A stretch of 64,000 nt of DNA from Smallanthus sonchifolius (Eukaryota; Streptophyta; Magnoliopsida; Asterales; Asteraceae): the NCBI GenBank assembly GCA_023525975.1, contig CM042042.1:44651880-44715879 (forward strand), read 5' to 3'. The position numbers and the translations under genes were made by a program. Of the stretch, positions 11,983-23,365 are shown piece after piece. Numbering within the stretch: the first letter of the stretch is position 1; each line of letters opens with the position of its first letter. The notes under the pieces are model-generated. The model had not been told where the DNA came from, did not search any database, and worked only from the letters and a program-made list of their open reading frames with translations.

Positions 11983-12291
11983 GTAGAGATGGAGACAAAA
12001 CCGGTTTGAATTTTTCGAACTGGTTTATAACCTGATCCGGTACCTAAAAAAGCCGCTTTGGCCAAACCGGTTAGAACCCGACCCAAGCCGCCAGATCATA
12101 TACTAGTTTGTGTCCTCGTGCTCCCAAACCGGTTTCAACCGGGTCCGAACCGGTTTCAACCCGCCCAAACCGGTTTGTATAGGATTCAATATTTTCCAAC
12201 CCTAACCGGTTTCCACACAAACCGGTTTTGTAATTATGAAAAAAAACCCAAACAGGTTTCCACAAAAAAACCCGGTTTGCCCACCTCTAAT
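11983..12291. mobile_element. MITE with repeated AACCGGTTT words
   Basis: The ends are inverted: TAGAGATGGAGACAAAACCGG on the left and, in reverse complement, TAGAGGTGGGCAAACCGGG on the right. Between them are about ten copies of the palindromic word AACCGGTT or close variants. Open frames on both strands here (12058-12333 plus, 12071-12265 minus) are by-products of the repeats. The flanks are weakly similar, and superfamily assignment (probably hAT) is tentative. Confidence 0.5.
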
Positions 12292-13263
12292 AGACAAATC
12301 TTCAACTTAATGGAAACAAGGAGAATCATTTAGGTGAGCTTTGTGTTACCGACTTCTTCGTTATAAAGAATTTAAGTGGTTTCAAAGCCATAGGTTAAAT
12401 ATCTAGAAATTGAATATATATATAGTGCCTAATAAGCTAGACACATCATGTGATGTTAAATTGTTTGTTAAGTATTATGGGCTGATTAGTAACCTCTTAA
12501 TGATTCCATTAGGAGCTCTGAATCAATCAAAGGTGTTTGTTTCGCTAACAGCCAACTCTTAATGATTTATTTTACCTCTTAATGGTTCAGCTGAAAAACA
12601 GTTTTGAACCATTATGACCTATTAATAGTTCAACATTTGTCAAACAATCCCTTTATTATCTATATTTGTTCATGGTGAAAATCGACTAAATTTGACCAAA
12701 TGTTAAATTTTAAGAATTATCAATTTCCTACGCACAACTTTGTCGGAAAAACCCCCAGCTTAAACATTTTGCAGCAAATTACTTATTCACCCTCTAATTA
12801 TAGTTATTAGCATTATATTTTTTTTAATAAATTGATTTTGAATGAAACACACAATGAAGCAAGTTTTAACAGGATGCAAAGACGATGTTTAAGGAGTTTA
12901 CAAGATGATAGTTTGCGACGGATTTTTATTTTATTTTGCAGCAGTCTGTAATTGAAGATGGTTAGTACATCTAACAATCATAATCCCAAATGTTATATGG
13001 GGGCCAAAGAGATCATAGTTTAGCATTCTTGGCTTACATTTACATACTTGATAGTCATAGAAATCATATTAAAGCTTTCACCATCCTGAGAAAGGTAACC
13101 TGCAGCATGACCACATGTGATTAATGTAATTATAAACCTTTCCAATTAAGTGTGTAATTGAAAACATGTGAAAATACAATGTCATTTTCATCCGGTTTGG
13201 TTTTTCATAATTTTTTAGAAAAATAGTGGAGTTAGCACGAATGATTTAGTTTGTCAGTGATAT
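12292..13263. other. Intergenic, no gene seen
   Basis: AT-rich, without coding frames. The words TTTGTTTCGC near 12537 and TTTGTCAAACAATCCC near 12635 could be opposed ends of another eroded short inverted-repeat element, but I could not fix its edges. Confidence 0.35.
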
Positions 13264-13272
13264 TTAAAACTA

Positions 13273-13667
13273 GAACAAGTTACAAATTACGTCATTTAAG
13301 TATTACCTAATTTTCCGTATGCGTCCTTTAACTAAGGAAATTACAGAAAACGCCATTTATGTTTAAAAAACCTTGCATGTTACATCCTTTGGCTTAACGA
13401 CCGTTAAATTTTACCGATATGTCAGGTCACGACGTCTCGTGCCTAACACATGAGGGTATTTTGGAGCTTTTAAACATAAAATGACTATTCTTGTAATTTG
13501 TTGTGAGGATTTACAGAAATAGTCTTTTTATAATAAAAAAACCAAAATACCCTCATATGCCTTGCACATGATCTGAATTAACGGTAGAGGACGTTTTCTG
13601 TTCCTTGGTTAAAAGATGTATACTAAAATTTAAGTAATACTTAAAGGATATAATTTGTAATTTGCTC
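13273..13667. mobile_element. Mutator-like MITE with a 9-bp target duplication
   Basis: Terminal inverted repeats of about 85 bp: left starts GAACAAGTTACAAATTACG and the right end in reverse complement starts GAGCAAATTACAAATTATA. It is flanked by a perfect 9-bp duplication TTAAAACTA (13264-13272 and 13668-13676). Long inverted repeats starting with G and a 9-bp duplication are typical of Mutator elements. 395 bp, no coding capacity; it lies about 1.1 kb beyond the 3' end of the MADS gene. Confidence 0.8.
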
Positions 13668-13682
13668 TTAAAACTAATTTGT

Positions 13683-13845
13683 TTTATGGAGAGTCCACTC
13701 CTCCCACAAGCGGACGCTAAGGAAATGGCTTATGTGGCAATCAAAGATTGGAAAAATGGTGGAGTCCACTTGTGAGAGGAGTGGACTCAAACTTGAAAAG
13801 TCAAGGTCCGCTTGTAAGAGTAGCTAACTCCCCCATAAACCAAAA
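13683..13845. mobile_element. Small foldback/MITE element
   Basis: Inverted ends: left TTTATGGAGAGTCCACTC followed by CACAAGCGGAC, right GTCCGCTTGTAAGAG followed by CTCCCCCATAAAC. A second internal copy of GGAGTCCACTTGTGAGAGG adds a nested inversion. About 163 bp. Target duplication not resolved. Confidence 0.45.
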
Positions 13846-14515
13846 TAGTTTAAAAAATCACCAACAAACGAAATCATTCATGCTATCTCCATTTTTCTAT
13901 AGAACTCACCAAAAGAAGGAATAAGGTTCTAGTTCCTGAAGTTATAGTTTAATTACAAACTAAAGACTACTGGTTTAAAATGCATCACCAATGAGGAAAA
14001 TAATTAAGTTACCAAATAAATTATGTTACAGTTGGCAACTTTAAGAAATTTTCAATTATTATTCTGCAATGAAACTACATGTATACTAATTAAAATAGCT
14101 CACTTCACATGCATTTTATTTTAACAAACATAAGTTAGTTTGCAACAAAACTACATTATAATGCCAAAAAAAACTCATGACTAATCGCTAAAACACCTTG
14201 GAATTTTGAGCAAATCGGTCGGTTAATCAGAAATCTGTCAAACACGGTCAAAGTCGGAGAAAATCGGTGAAAATCGGGGTGTTTGCGGCGATATTCCGGC
14301 GAAACTCTGGAAATTCCGGTGAGATTAAACTAATTTCTTTATTAAAATAATTTCTCATATAAAAATATGTATATATATATATATAATTTTGAAAATTAAA
14401 TATAAAAATGTGTATATACATAAGTTTAAAAAATTACATACAAATATTCCAATCCGACTAATCGCTAGTCGGTACCCCACCGCCCGACTAGCGCCTAAAG
14501 ATTATTACAACACTG

Positions 14516-14632
14516 CCTAGTGGTCTAATGGTATGGTGCTTGCCCCACACAAAAGTGGTGCGGATTCATATTCTCGCAAGTGCAAGGTTAGGTGGCATTT
14601 AGATGTAAAAAAAGTGGTGTTAAAAAAAAACT
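14516..14632 (+). mobile_element. Probable tRNA-derived SINE fragment
   Basis: An A-box-like start (TAGTGGTCTAATGG at 14519) is followed about 50 bp later by a degenerate B-box-like GCGGATTCATATTC. The unit ends in an A run at 14622-14630. Length and order fit a short plant SINE. The B box is weak and I could not find matching flanking duplications. Confidence 0.4.
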
Positions 14633-14745
14633 TGATATCAAAAACATAATCTTTCATTAGAACCAAGTTTTTAGTAAATAAAAGGATGTACTTTCAATCA
14701 ATATATATTTTGTATAGAAAAATAATTCAGTACCAGGAAATTTGC

Positions 14746-17700
14746 TCACCCCAACTTAAGGGATGTACCGGAACTTTCATAATCTTGGGGAGTACCAGCA
14801 GAGTTGCAGATTTTGGTAGTATCAGATGATTCCCCATCGTCAGCAGAGAGATAATCACAAATAATTTGTTTCCGAGCTTTAGATATCTTCAAAAGCTTCA
14901 TTCCACCATTCAAATGCAAGTTAGCAAAAACAGATATACCACATGAAAAAATAGTCAAACAAAACCAACAAAATTTTCTTTAGCAACCCGTTTTCGTGTA
15001 CTTTTTTGCATTATTTTCCTTTTTCATTTTTAGAGTATAACCCTTGTTGTCAAGGGGGGATGGTTGGCAAAGAAAAGTCTGTTGGTGTTATTTTCTAAAT
15101 ATGAGTAGAAACGATTCAAACGAAAACAGAAAGAACACTAGCATAGATTTTAGAGTGCATGACTCGTACTTCTCGTCTTAGTTTGTCATTTTCCTCCATG
15201 AGTTTCTCTTCCTGCATGTTTTACCAACTTAAAGCAAGTTGTTAAATAGCTACAAGATCTCTACAGCACTAAAAGGCGGCAATTATGTCCCTTTTGTGTC
15301 ACAAATTGCTAACGGAATTCATGATTGGGGATGGTTAGTTTGAAAACCCTGTAACACATTAAAACATGTGTAAATTTTTATTTTTGTTTTTTGGGATAGA
15401 TTTGTTATATTCATTACTTTTTATAAGCAGTCTTTGGCAAAAAACGGTCTTTTTTCATTTTTTTAAATATTTAAAAAAAAAAAAATTACTCAGCATTTTT
15501 TTAATAAGTAACATAAATATGAAATCATTAAGTTCGAGTACAGACCTTGTCTTGAAGATGACAAATTTCATTTGTAATTACCTCGCCCTGAAACAGTTGA
15601 ATTATATATAAGATGACTAATTTGCATCAGTAAAAAAGGCTGCAAGGGTCACTTTTGGCGTTTCTCAATCAATCTAGTTTTTTTACATTTTTTTTATGAA
15701 AGATGATCAGAATTTTATGTATTTGCACATACAAAAAAATGTGCTTCGGATAGTATTATTGCAGTTTAAAAGGGAAAAAAAACTTAATTACTCGGTTGCA
15801 ACGTTTGAATAGATGCATATAGTTTTAAAGAATGATGGAAATACCCTTCCATAAGATGATAAACAAATAGGTAAATTTAACCTGAGAGCTTTTGGAAAGA
15901 CAGAAAATTTACAAGTTTAGCAAAACATAAAGAAAAAAATAACTAACAAAAAGCAACTACACCTTTTTGGCAACAACCCGGCTCAATCCAGCTTCGAGCG
16001 ACTTCTCGAGTTGGTGTAGCTCTTCAATACTTAAACCCTGCAACTCCTCCCCTCTCAACCGCCTGCTTTTCATGAAGTATCATAGTCGTGATCAAACAAC
16101 ACACACGCATATTCATGAACAGTTAATTCACATTATATATCTACATGTATATAAACATACATGAATTCTATATATTAATTTGTGTGTTATGTGTATAGAT
16201 TTTTATGTGTATTAGAATGTACCTTAAATGAAGAGTTCTTTCTGCAACTTCTTTGCTTAAGTTGGCATAGTCGGTGTCCTCAACAAGCTGAATAACAAAA
16301 TGAAATCTTTATACATTGGTTGTGGATTAGAACAAACAAAGAATCTAAATCCCTTATCGAGTCATCAGAACAATAATCATCATTATGTAATAAATATAGA
16401 TCTAGGACTTGAATCTTGATCATCATATTCCATGAGAACGCGAAGGTAGAGGGACATTTTTTTATTGCAGTGTTTCCGCAAAGGATCGTTTTTCTGGTCC
16501 GACCCGACTGAACCGCAGTCACAACCTCAATAAGGAATAAAGATGAAGTACCTACATGGCAAGAAACTAAAACTAGCAAAAAAAACCATGCTCACCTGCA
16601 ACTCAAGGGATGGTTGGTTTAACTTGTCAATATTTTTTGAGTGCAAGCTACGCCTTTCAAGTACTTCTTCCATACTGCAAGAGAAAAACTGTGAATAAGA
16701 ATATTAATATGTACACAGGATATTGTTGCCTCTGTCAAAGGTAAATTACTCGGTTTTGTGTCGAAGGTGTTTCTAAATCTGTATATGGTTGAAAGTGATT
16801 TATTTTCTATATTAAAACATGAGATAGTTAATGCATCCTCAGACATTTTGTTAGGTCTGGTTGCTTTTGTTAATGACTGGAGTTGTAACTATGCAGATCA
16901 AATTCTAGTTTTTTGGGTTGTTTTAGGGTAAGTTGCAACATTCTTTAGCTTCGTATTGACCCCTAACATTCCCTCCTGGCAAAACTTTTCTTTTCTTTTT
17001 ATTTCTACATTTCGATAATATCACATCAAAATTGAGTTATTTGTTATTCTGAATCTTTTCAGATTAGTATTACTTACTTACCCCACCCTTTGAATACACA
17101 AGATTCCTCTAGTATATCTTTATATGAGAATGCTTTAAATATTTGACACATCTCACACACTTTTCTTAAATTACGTTTAAGTCAAATATTGCATTTTTAT
17201 GTAACGGGGGGTAGCAAATTTGGGAGGTTGGCGTGCATTGGCCTTTAAGGTAGTTTTTTGTTTAAATTTGTACTTGTGTACCATGCTAGGGTCAAGTTTG
17301 ACACTTTATAATGGATCTACATAATCTAAAACCTTATATGGATCTATATATCATATAAAGAATTCTAAAATATCCATAAACTCTTAAACAGAATAATTAC
17401 CTAGATATTTCCATTGTAGACGAGATTTGTTGGTAAACAAATGTAAGTAACAAAACCAATATGCTTCAAACACTTCACATAAATGCAGTGTAACAAAATA
17501 ACTAAACATAGGGCCATGAGACGGAGTTTGTTTCTTCTACTTCTCGCCTACCTAAGCTAACTTAACTCTATTGGAATCACAATTCGAATTCCCTTCTCCA
17601 TTGATCACAGGTTTGAGTAACAAAAACAGCCAGCTATGCGAAACACCAAGGAAAACACTGTTACCATATGTCCCTTCTCAGCGACGTTGCAAAGAGGGTT

Positions 17701-19056
17701 TTAACATCGTTTTTTCTGTTCCTAAATTCATGACATATGAGACATCTGATGATGTTGTTTCTTCTCTAAGCTAACTTAAATATATTAGAAATCTAATTCC
17801 ATCTTTTTGTAACCAAAAGATACATCGGCTAGAATCACAAAGTCGGTATATTTGCATAACCTAAAGGAACACCACATACAAAGAATACCCCCCCCCCTCT
17901 TTGAAACACCACTTTTTTTTTCTTTACCAAGCTTTTGCATCTGAATTATATTGTCAAAAAAATATTTTAAAGAAACGTATGAAGGAAATTAAAATAATGC
18001 TCATAAAAACAATCAAAAACCCTACTATATGTACTATACAAAAAAAACAAGCATGAACTACAAGCTAAGATAATCTCAGTGTCACATTGGGATTGGGAAA
18101 TAGCTTCCAGACAATCAGATCATAAGCAAAACATAATATTAATCCAATTAAGCACACAAAAACAGACAATGAAATGCTGAACCCTGATTGAAGAAATTCA
18201 TTATAAACCCTACAACACAAATCACAAAAGAAGTATACAAAATGATTATGAAGCATCCCACATTTAATTAAAAGATAACACGCTGAGACACATAAAAACA
18301 CATACATAAAGCTAGATACCATTCGGATTTCATTCTTCATTGGTTTTCCTGTTTGGCAAATTCATATTTATTAAGGGTTATAATCATCATTTTGTGACCG
18401 AAAGATCATGGGTTTGAAACTTTGAATCACAAAGTCAGACCATTTTGCATAACATAAAGAAAATACCACCTACAAAGAATCCTTCCCCACCTTCTCAACC
18501 CCTTTAGTCTTTGAACACCACTTCTCCTTTTCGGGTTTTGTATCGCGATAAGAACAGCCAAACAGCTATACTATAAGTACTACACAAATAAATAAGCATG
18601 ACAAACCAAGATAATCTCAGTTTCACACAAAGACTAGAAAATAGCTTCTAGACAATCAGATCTTATCAAAACATTAATTCAATCCAATTAAACACACAAA
18701 ACTGGACAATCAAACTCTTAACCCTAATTGTATAAACACATTATAAACTCTACAACACAAATCACACAGGAAGCAAGTACATACACACAAAAGATCATAA
18801 GCACCCCACATTTAACCATGGATAAAATCACACACTGGCACACACAAAAACACACAGATAACCCTAGAAACCTTGAACTGCAGTAATGAAAGAGCTTGTC
18901 ATTGGAGGGGAAGAGGATGACAGCAACATCAGCATCACAAAGTACAGAAAGCTCTTCAGCTTTCTTGAACAACCCTCTTCTCCTCTTGCTGAAAGTCACC
19001 CTTCTTGCTGAAGCATTGTCAATTTTTTTAATCTGTACTCTTTCCCTAACCATCAT
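14746..19056 (-). CDS. MADS-box transcription factor of the SVP/AGL24/JOINTLESS type, seven exons
   Basis: Type II (MIKC) nuclear transcription factor; relatives repress or promote flowering and set meristem identity. Exons on the minus strand: 18872-19056, 16596-16674, 16223-16287, 15963-16062, 15546-15587, 15170-15211, 14746-14895. All introns are GT-AG and all joins keep frame, giving 219 residues from the ATG at 19053 (an adjacent ATG at 19056 adds one Met). The MADS domain at 1-60 contains IKKIDNASARRVTFSKRRRG and KKAEELSVLCDADVAVILF. The I region and K domain at about 61-170 include SLHSKNIDKLNQPSLELQ, LRGEELQGLSIEELHQLEKS and two 14-codon exons, a structure seen in SVP genes. The C terminus ends ESSGTSLKLG, like the family's short tail. 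Slightly shorter than the roughly 240-residue relatives. MADS residues FPSNDKLFHY differ from the usual FSSTGKLFEF. Looks intact. The last acceptor (14896-14897) is the least certain. The closest named orthologue cannot be fixed by eye. Confidence 0.92.
17790..18871 (-). repeat. Diverged tandem duplication in MADS intron 1, reaching the splice donor
   Basis: Two copies of about 541 bp lie head to tail: about 17790-18335 and about 18370-18871. Shared landmarks include AGATAATCTCAG at 18068 and 18609, AGACAATCAGATC and AATCACAAAGTC. The second copy ends at the true exon-1 donor (18870-18871). The first copy has an equivalent GGTATCTAG sequence near 18325 but lacks the preceding MADS codons. Copies differ by many substitutions and small indels, so the event is old. 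Confidence 0.75.
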
Positions 19057-19515
19057 ACTTTCAGTACCACACACACTAAATTAGGCAAACTTTCATCCAA
19101 ATCCCAGTGAAAGTTGTGAAGAAATCAAGGGTTTTCTTTTCTATGAATGGAAACATTTAGAAAAGAAACAAAAAGACATCATTTTTCTTTACCAAAATTG
19201 GGTATATAAAATTATAGATCAGGGTTTTAAAATAGAAACCCTAGACAGAATCATCAGAAGGCAAGAACATGCGTTTACCCAGCTCCCTCTTTTATCCGAT
19301 CTAGATATTGGTGATGATATTATTCAAGAAACTTGAAAAACTAGAAAGAAAATGAAAATGGGAATCAAGATCAAAAGGAGATTTTGCAAGATTTGAAGGA
19401 AATTTATGTGTTTTTGAATTATTGTCAAGGATGAAGGGTGAATTGGGGTAAGTGGTCTGGTTCTTGGGGGTTTGAGGAGATGACTGCTGTGTAAAAGGAA
19501 ACCGATGAGACAAAG
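19057..19515 (-). promoter_or_regulatory. 5' untranslated region of the MADS gene with a probable leader intron
   Basis: Upstream of the ATG the minus strand shows a C/T-rich leader. A GGAGCTGG/GTAAACGC donor near 19280 and a TTGCCTAATTTAG acceptor near 19080 would remove about 200 bp. Leader introns are common in MIKC genes. The open frame at 19301-19513 lacks an ATG, so I do not call it an upstream ORF. Confidence 0.45.
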
Positions 19516-20338
19516 AAATAAAGAATGTGTACGTTATCTACCAATTACCAATGTGTAATTGTTTATGGAATATGATACCATCTTTTATTCGATAAGAATA
19601 AATATTTAAAAAAATTGAGTACTCGTAAACTTTTAAGAATTAATAAAAAAAAATCAATTGTTTTGTTACATTATTTATGGATATATTCTATTACAGGTTC
19701 ATTTCGTATGATTTAAATTCATAACTACTTGATTAAAGAGTATATTACTTTATCATTAGAACTTAAGAACAATTGTTTTGTTACAAGTTTTATATATATA
19801 AGGAGAGATAAAATAAAAACTTATCCACGTCACTTGTTTTTTTAGTGTTAAAAACTAAAAATTAAATACAAATGTATAACGAAAAATATTAGATAGTTTA
19901 CCTCTCTAATTAATTAATTTTATCTTTTATATCATCTCTTACGAAATTCTAGTAACATATTTTCCAGCGAGATACACATATACATGTTCTGATGATATAC
20001 ACATATGTAGGTTAGTGCTTTATAGAGTGTTTTTATAACTACACATATGTATCGTTATCAATGACATCAATATATTTTTCAGAGATAAATTTCGGTTTTA
20101 GTCCATGTTGTTTGCTTAAAATAACGTTTTGAGGTCAATAGTTTTAATTTTACTTTTGAAGTTCTTGTGGTCTGTTAGTTGTCCTAATCAACTACCCCTC
20201 TCTAACGTCATCAATATTTTCTATTAAGTTTTACGAAAAGACCAAATTTCCCTTGTAACTAAATAAATATATATGTATATAAGAATCTAAACCATTCTCT
20301 ATCTCTGCACACACACTATATATATATATATATATATA
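19516..20338. other. Intergenic, upstream of the MADS gene
   Basis: AT-rich. Contains the presumed promoter of the MADS gene. No coding frame, terminal repeats or RNA gene supported. A TA microsatellite occupies about 20317-20339. Confidence 0.45.
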
Positions 20339-20614
20339 TGGAAAATGGTCCTCTTGAGATGAAGAAACCCACTAAACCCTTTGAAAAAAGTTAGATTTTT
20401 TTAATTGAGATTGATTATTTATATAAAAAAGCCTCGGTCGCAAAAAAAATTAAAAAAACGCCAAATAAAATTAAAAATAACAAAAATCAGCGCTTTTTTT
20501 CCACCAAAAGTAATAAAATTGAATGTAGAATCCATTCCAAAAATAAAAAAGTTTTTATTACATATGTAAAACAGGGTTTATTGGGTTTCTTCATCTCAAA
20601 TGGGTTTCCATTAT
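20339..20614. mobile_element. Foldback MITE with about 45-bp inverted ends
   Basis: The left end contains GAGATGAAGAAACCCAC and TAAACCC; the right end is the inverse (GGGTTTATTGGGTTTCTTC, then ATCTCAAATGGGTTTCC). The interior is AT-rich and non-coding. It sits between TA-rich stretches, so the duplication cannot be resolved. Confidence 0.55.
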
Positions 20615-20635
20615 AACCATCACATATACACATAC

Positions 20636-20683
20636 ATATATATATATATATATATCTACACACTCCCTCCCTCCCTCCCTCCC
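20636..20683. repeat. Compound microsatellite (TA)n then (CCCT)n
   Basis: An alternating TA run at about 20636-20655 is followed by a short non-repeat and five CCCT units at about 20663-20683. Confidence 0.8.
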
Positions 20684-20699
20684 TTGATAATTATCAACT

Positions 20700-21846
20700 A
20701 ACTTGATAATTATTTAATTGTATAATAATTAATTAGTAATCCTTTTAGTTTATTAATTTGTTCTAAATAAATTAATAATTACATGTCCAATAGACTCCCA
20801 CTTGCATGAGTCTCGACCATATATCAATACAGACATTGATGGAAGTCTAGCTACATCCCACTGCCCCTTATAAGTCATGTAGTTTTTCAAGCCATCAACT
20901 ATTTTGATTAGTCCAAGTACTCTTACTTTACCATTCACAATAGCCATGGTAATATGTCAGTTATCCTTTCTCTAATAGGCATCTTGTTGAACATGAGACA
21001 TGGATCAACCTTTCATCCTTATATATCCTTCACTTATTCTCTTCCATGATTGAGAATCAAAGTGGTTTAAGAAACTCTTAGTTTGAGTAAGACCATGTAT
21101 TTATACCCGTGTAAATCAATGAAGGGCCCATAGATGACAGTCTAATTACATACAACTCTCACTAAACTTCATTCTAGTTCCCAACTATTATTCTTATTAC
21201 CGCCTGCTCAAAATATGGCGTTAGACAATGTTAAAGAATAATCCCTCATAGAATTGAGTTCTAGTTTGTATGTCAGTTCGAAGGACGCAATGACAGTACT
21301 ATTTTCATAATATATATTTATGACTACGATCCATGAAGTAGTTTTGAAGCGAGTTACGTTATACTCATTCTCAAATAAATATCTATGAACTTTGGCATTC
21401 AACTATTTGAACTTTCATCCTATGAATCAACTAACACTTCACAATAGTCTTAATTCAGAAGTACTCCCAGAAATCCAATCAACTACAGACATTTAGAATA
21501 ACTCTTTTTCAAGGATTTACACATACTAAAACATGAACACGATCAACAATAACGAACATAACAGAACCATTCATTCATATCAAGTAAAATGCCACTATCA
21601 TAATTCATAAACATCCAAATACTAAATACACATCAAATTCAATCACTAGTTATCCTAAGCTCTATTGAGCTAACATGTTCCTTATGTTTTGCTTGAGGTG
21701 AGGGCTTAGTAAACGGAACTGCTATATTCGGATATGTGTCCAGTTTAATTATAATGACATCTCCTTGTTCTAGTATCTCTCGTATACAGTGAAACTTCTT
21801 GAATATGTGCTTGGTTCTGTGATTTGACATTGGTTCCTTTGCTTGA
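20700..21846 (-). mobile_element. 3' part of a Ty1/copia element, degenerate
   Basis: Minus strand 21639-21846 encodes the end of a copia RNase H: EPMSNHRTKHIFKKFHCIRE, then GDVIIIKLDTYPNIAVPFTK and a KHKEHV-like tail, matching the family's C-terminal pattern (SKHI, HxIRE, GDV, N-ADPFTK). About 850 bp of 3' sequence follows, with a purine tract AAGTGGGAGTC near 20795-20805 next to a possible LTR start. The upstream part was cut off by solo LTR C1 at 21847. The short frames at 20753-20947 and 21208-21402 are not genes. Confidence 0.65.
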
Positions 21847-22128
21847 TGTAAGACCCCCGACCCGAGTATCCTACAGTTGGTTCTCATAACGGGTCATCCT
21901 CTTTTAAATATAACTATTATAAACCAAATTACAGCAGAAGTCTTTATAAAATCTTTAGATATTGTTTAACATCGTTATCGTCATGAATTACCTCACAAAT
22001 ATCTGCATACCAATCCGAGTAGCACCACTCCCAAGCCAAGATACGTCGTCTCCAAAGCCCACCTGCACCACAATCTAACGTACACATAAAGTCAGCTACG
22101 CTGAGTGAGTTCTAATAGTTTAATTTAA

Positions 22129-23365
22129 GAGTAAACTGCAATTTGCACCCCTGTGGTTTAGCCCCGCTGACACTTTGCAACCTTTTTTTAAACAAAGTGC
22201 ATTTTGCACCCCTGTGGTAAAGTTTCTCTTTCTTTTTGCCCCCTCCGTCCATTAAGTCGTTAAGGAGAAGGGTATTATCATTCATTTTCCCCAAACGCCC
22301 CTGTATATGTTTTTGAAACCCATTCAATCACCGGTTAAGCTCAATTCCTTCTTATGCTCCACAATTTACACACCTTGGGTGTAATTCCTTCTTATGCTCC
22401 ACAATCTGCACACCTCACTCCGCAATTTGCACACACGGCAGTGGGACGAGGGTTTCTGTTGGGTGTAATTCTTTCTTATGCTCCACAATCTGCACACCTC
22501 ACTCACCTTCATGAAATCACCTTCATCTCTACAATTTGTCGCCCACCTCCGCCGTTTGTTTCCTTGAAATCCCCTTCAACACCTCCGAACATGGCCTCCC
22601 ACCTCACTCCGAATTTGAAATCTATGAAGTTATCACCGGGCCACACTAATCACATCAGTTAGGGTTCGAGGCTTTTTGATTTTGACATCAGACCGCACTT
22701 CATCCCCAGGACCGACAATGAAGCAGCCGATTAGGAGTCTGTGGTGGTTTTTGCGGCTCTGGTTGTGGTTATGGTGGTGCTCTACAGATGTTGCGGTTCG
22801 GTGGTGGTGTACGACAGAGGTTATGGTGAGGGAAATTTGGGAATTTCACATGTTGATGATCAATCTCAATTTAGGAAGCAGTGGTTTCATATGAAGCAGT
22901 GATTTCAATTTGGGAAGCCGTGGTTTACTTGAAAAAAGAAGTAGTGGTTTCATATGAGAAAGAAATTGGATATTAAGTAATTGTTGAAGGTTAGCTAAAG
23001 ATTGTGTTTTTAAGCTCTAAATCTGTTAGTAAAAGCTGGCATTAACTGTTCTAAATCTTGATACATGGCTTTTAAATCTAGAACCTTTATACACACTTAA
23101 GGATCCAACTTGTTCTTCAGTTTTCATGTGAATTGGGACCGTTGGGAACACCAAGTTAATGAAACTAGGGCTTCATTGTCTTATATAAAGGAAACAAAGG
23201 TAAAATAGACTTTTACAACATAAATGGATGAAGGAATGGACGAATTTTTGACGGAGGGACGCAAAAAGAAAGAGAAACTTTACCATAGGGGTGCAAATTG
23301 CACTTTGTTTAAAATAGGGTTGCAAAGTGTTAGCGGGCCTAAACCATAAGGGTGCAAATTTACTC
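22129..23365. mobile_element. Non-autonomous Mutator-like element with 9-bp duplication (1237 bp)
   Basis: Terminal inverted repeats of about 120 bp: left starts GAGTAAACTGCAATTTGCAC, right end inverse GAGTAAATTTGCACCCTTA. The perfect 9-bp duplication is TTAATTTAA (22120-22128 and 23366-23374). No transposase. The centre (about 22340-22960) has three copies of a CTTATGCTCCACAAT word and GC-richer sequence with open frames at 22354-22662 and 22676-22894. It may be captured host DNA, but I recognise no gene in it. Confidence 0.85.

Noticed and set aside
12058..12333. Pro/Arg-rich frame with an antisense partner
   Set aside because: Made of AACCGGTTT repeats in a MITE; both strands are open for the same reason.
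19301..19513. Upstream ORF in the MADS leader
   Set aside because: The frame has no ATG start, and the leader probably contains an intron.
22354..22894. Two open frames inside the Mutator-like element as host genes
   Set aside because: The first consists largely of an internal repeat and the second has a Trp/Val-rich low-complexity product; neither shows a domain.
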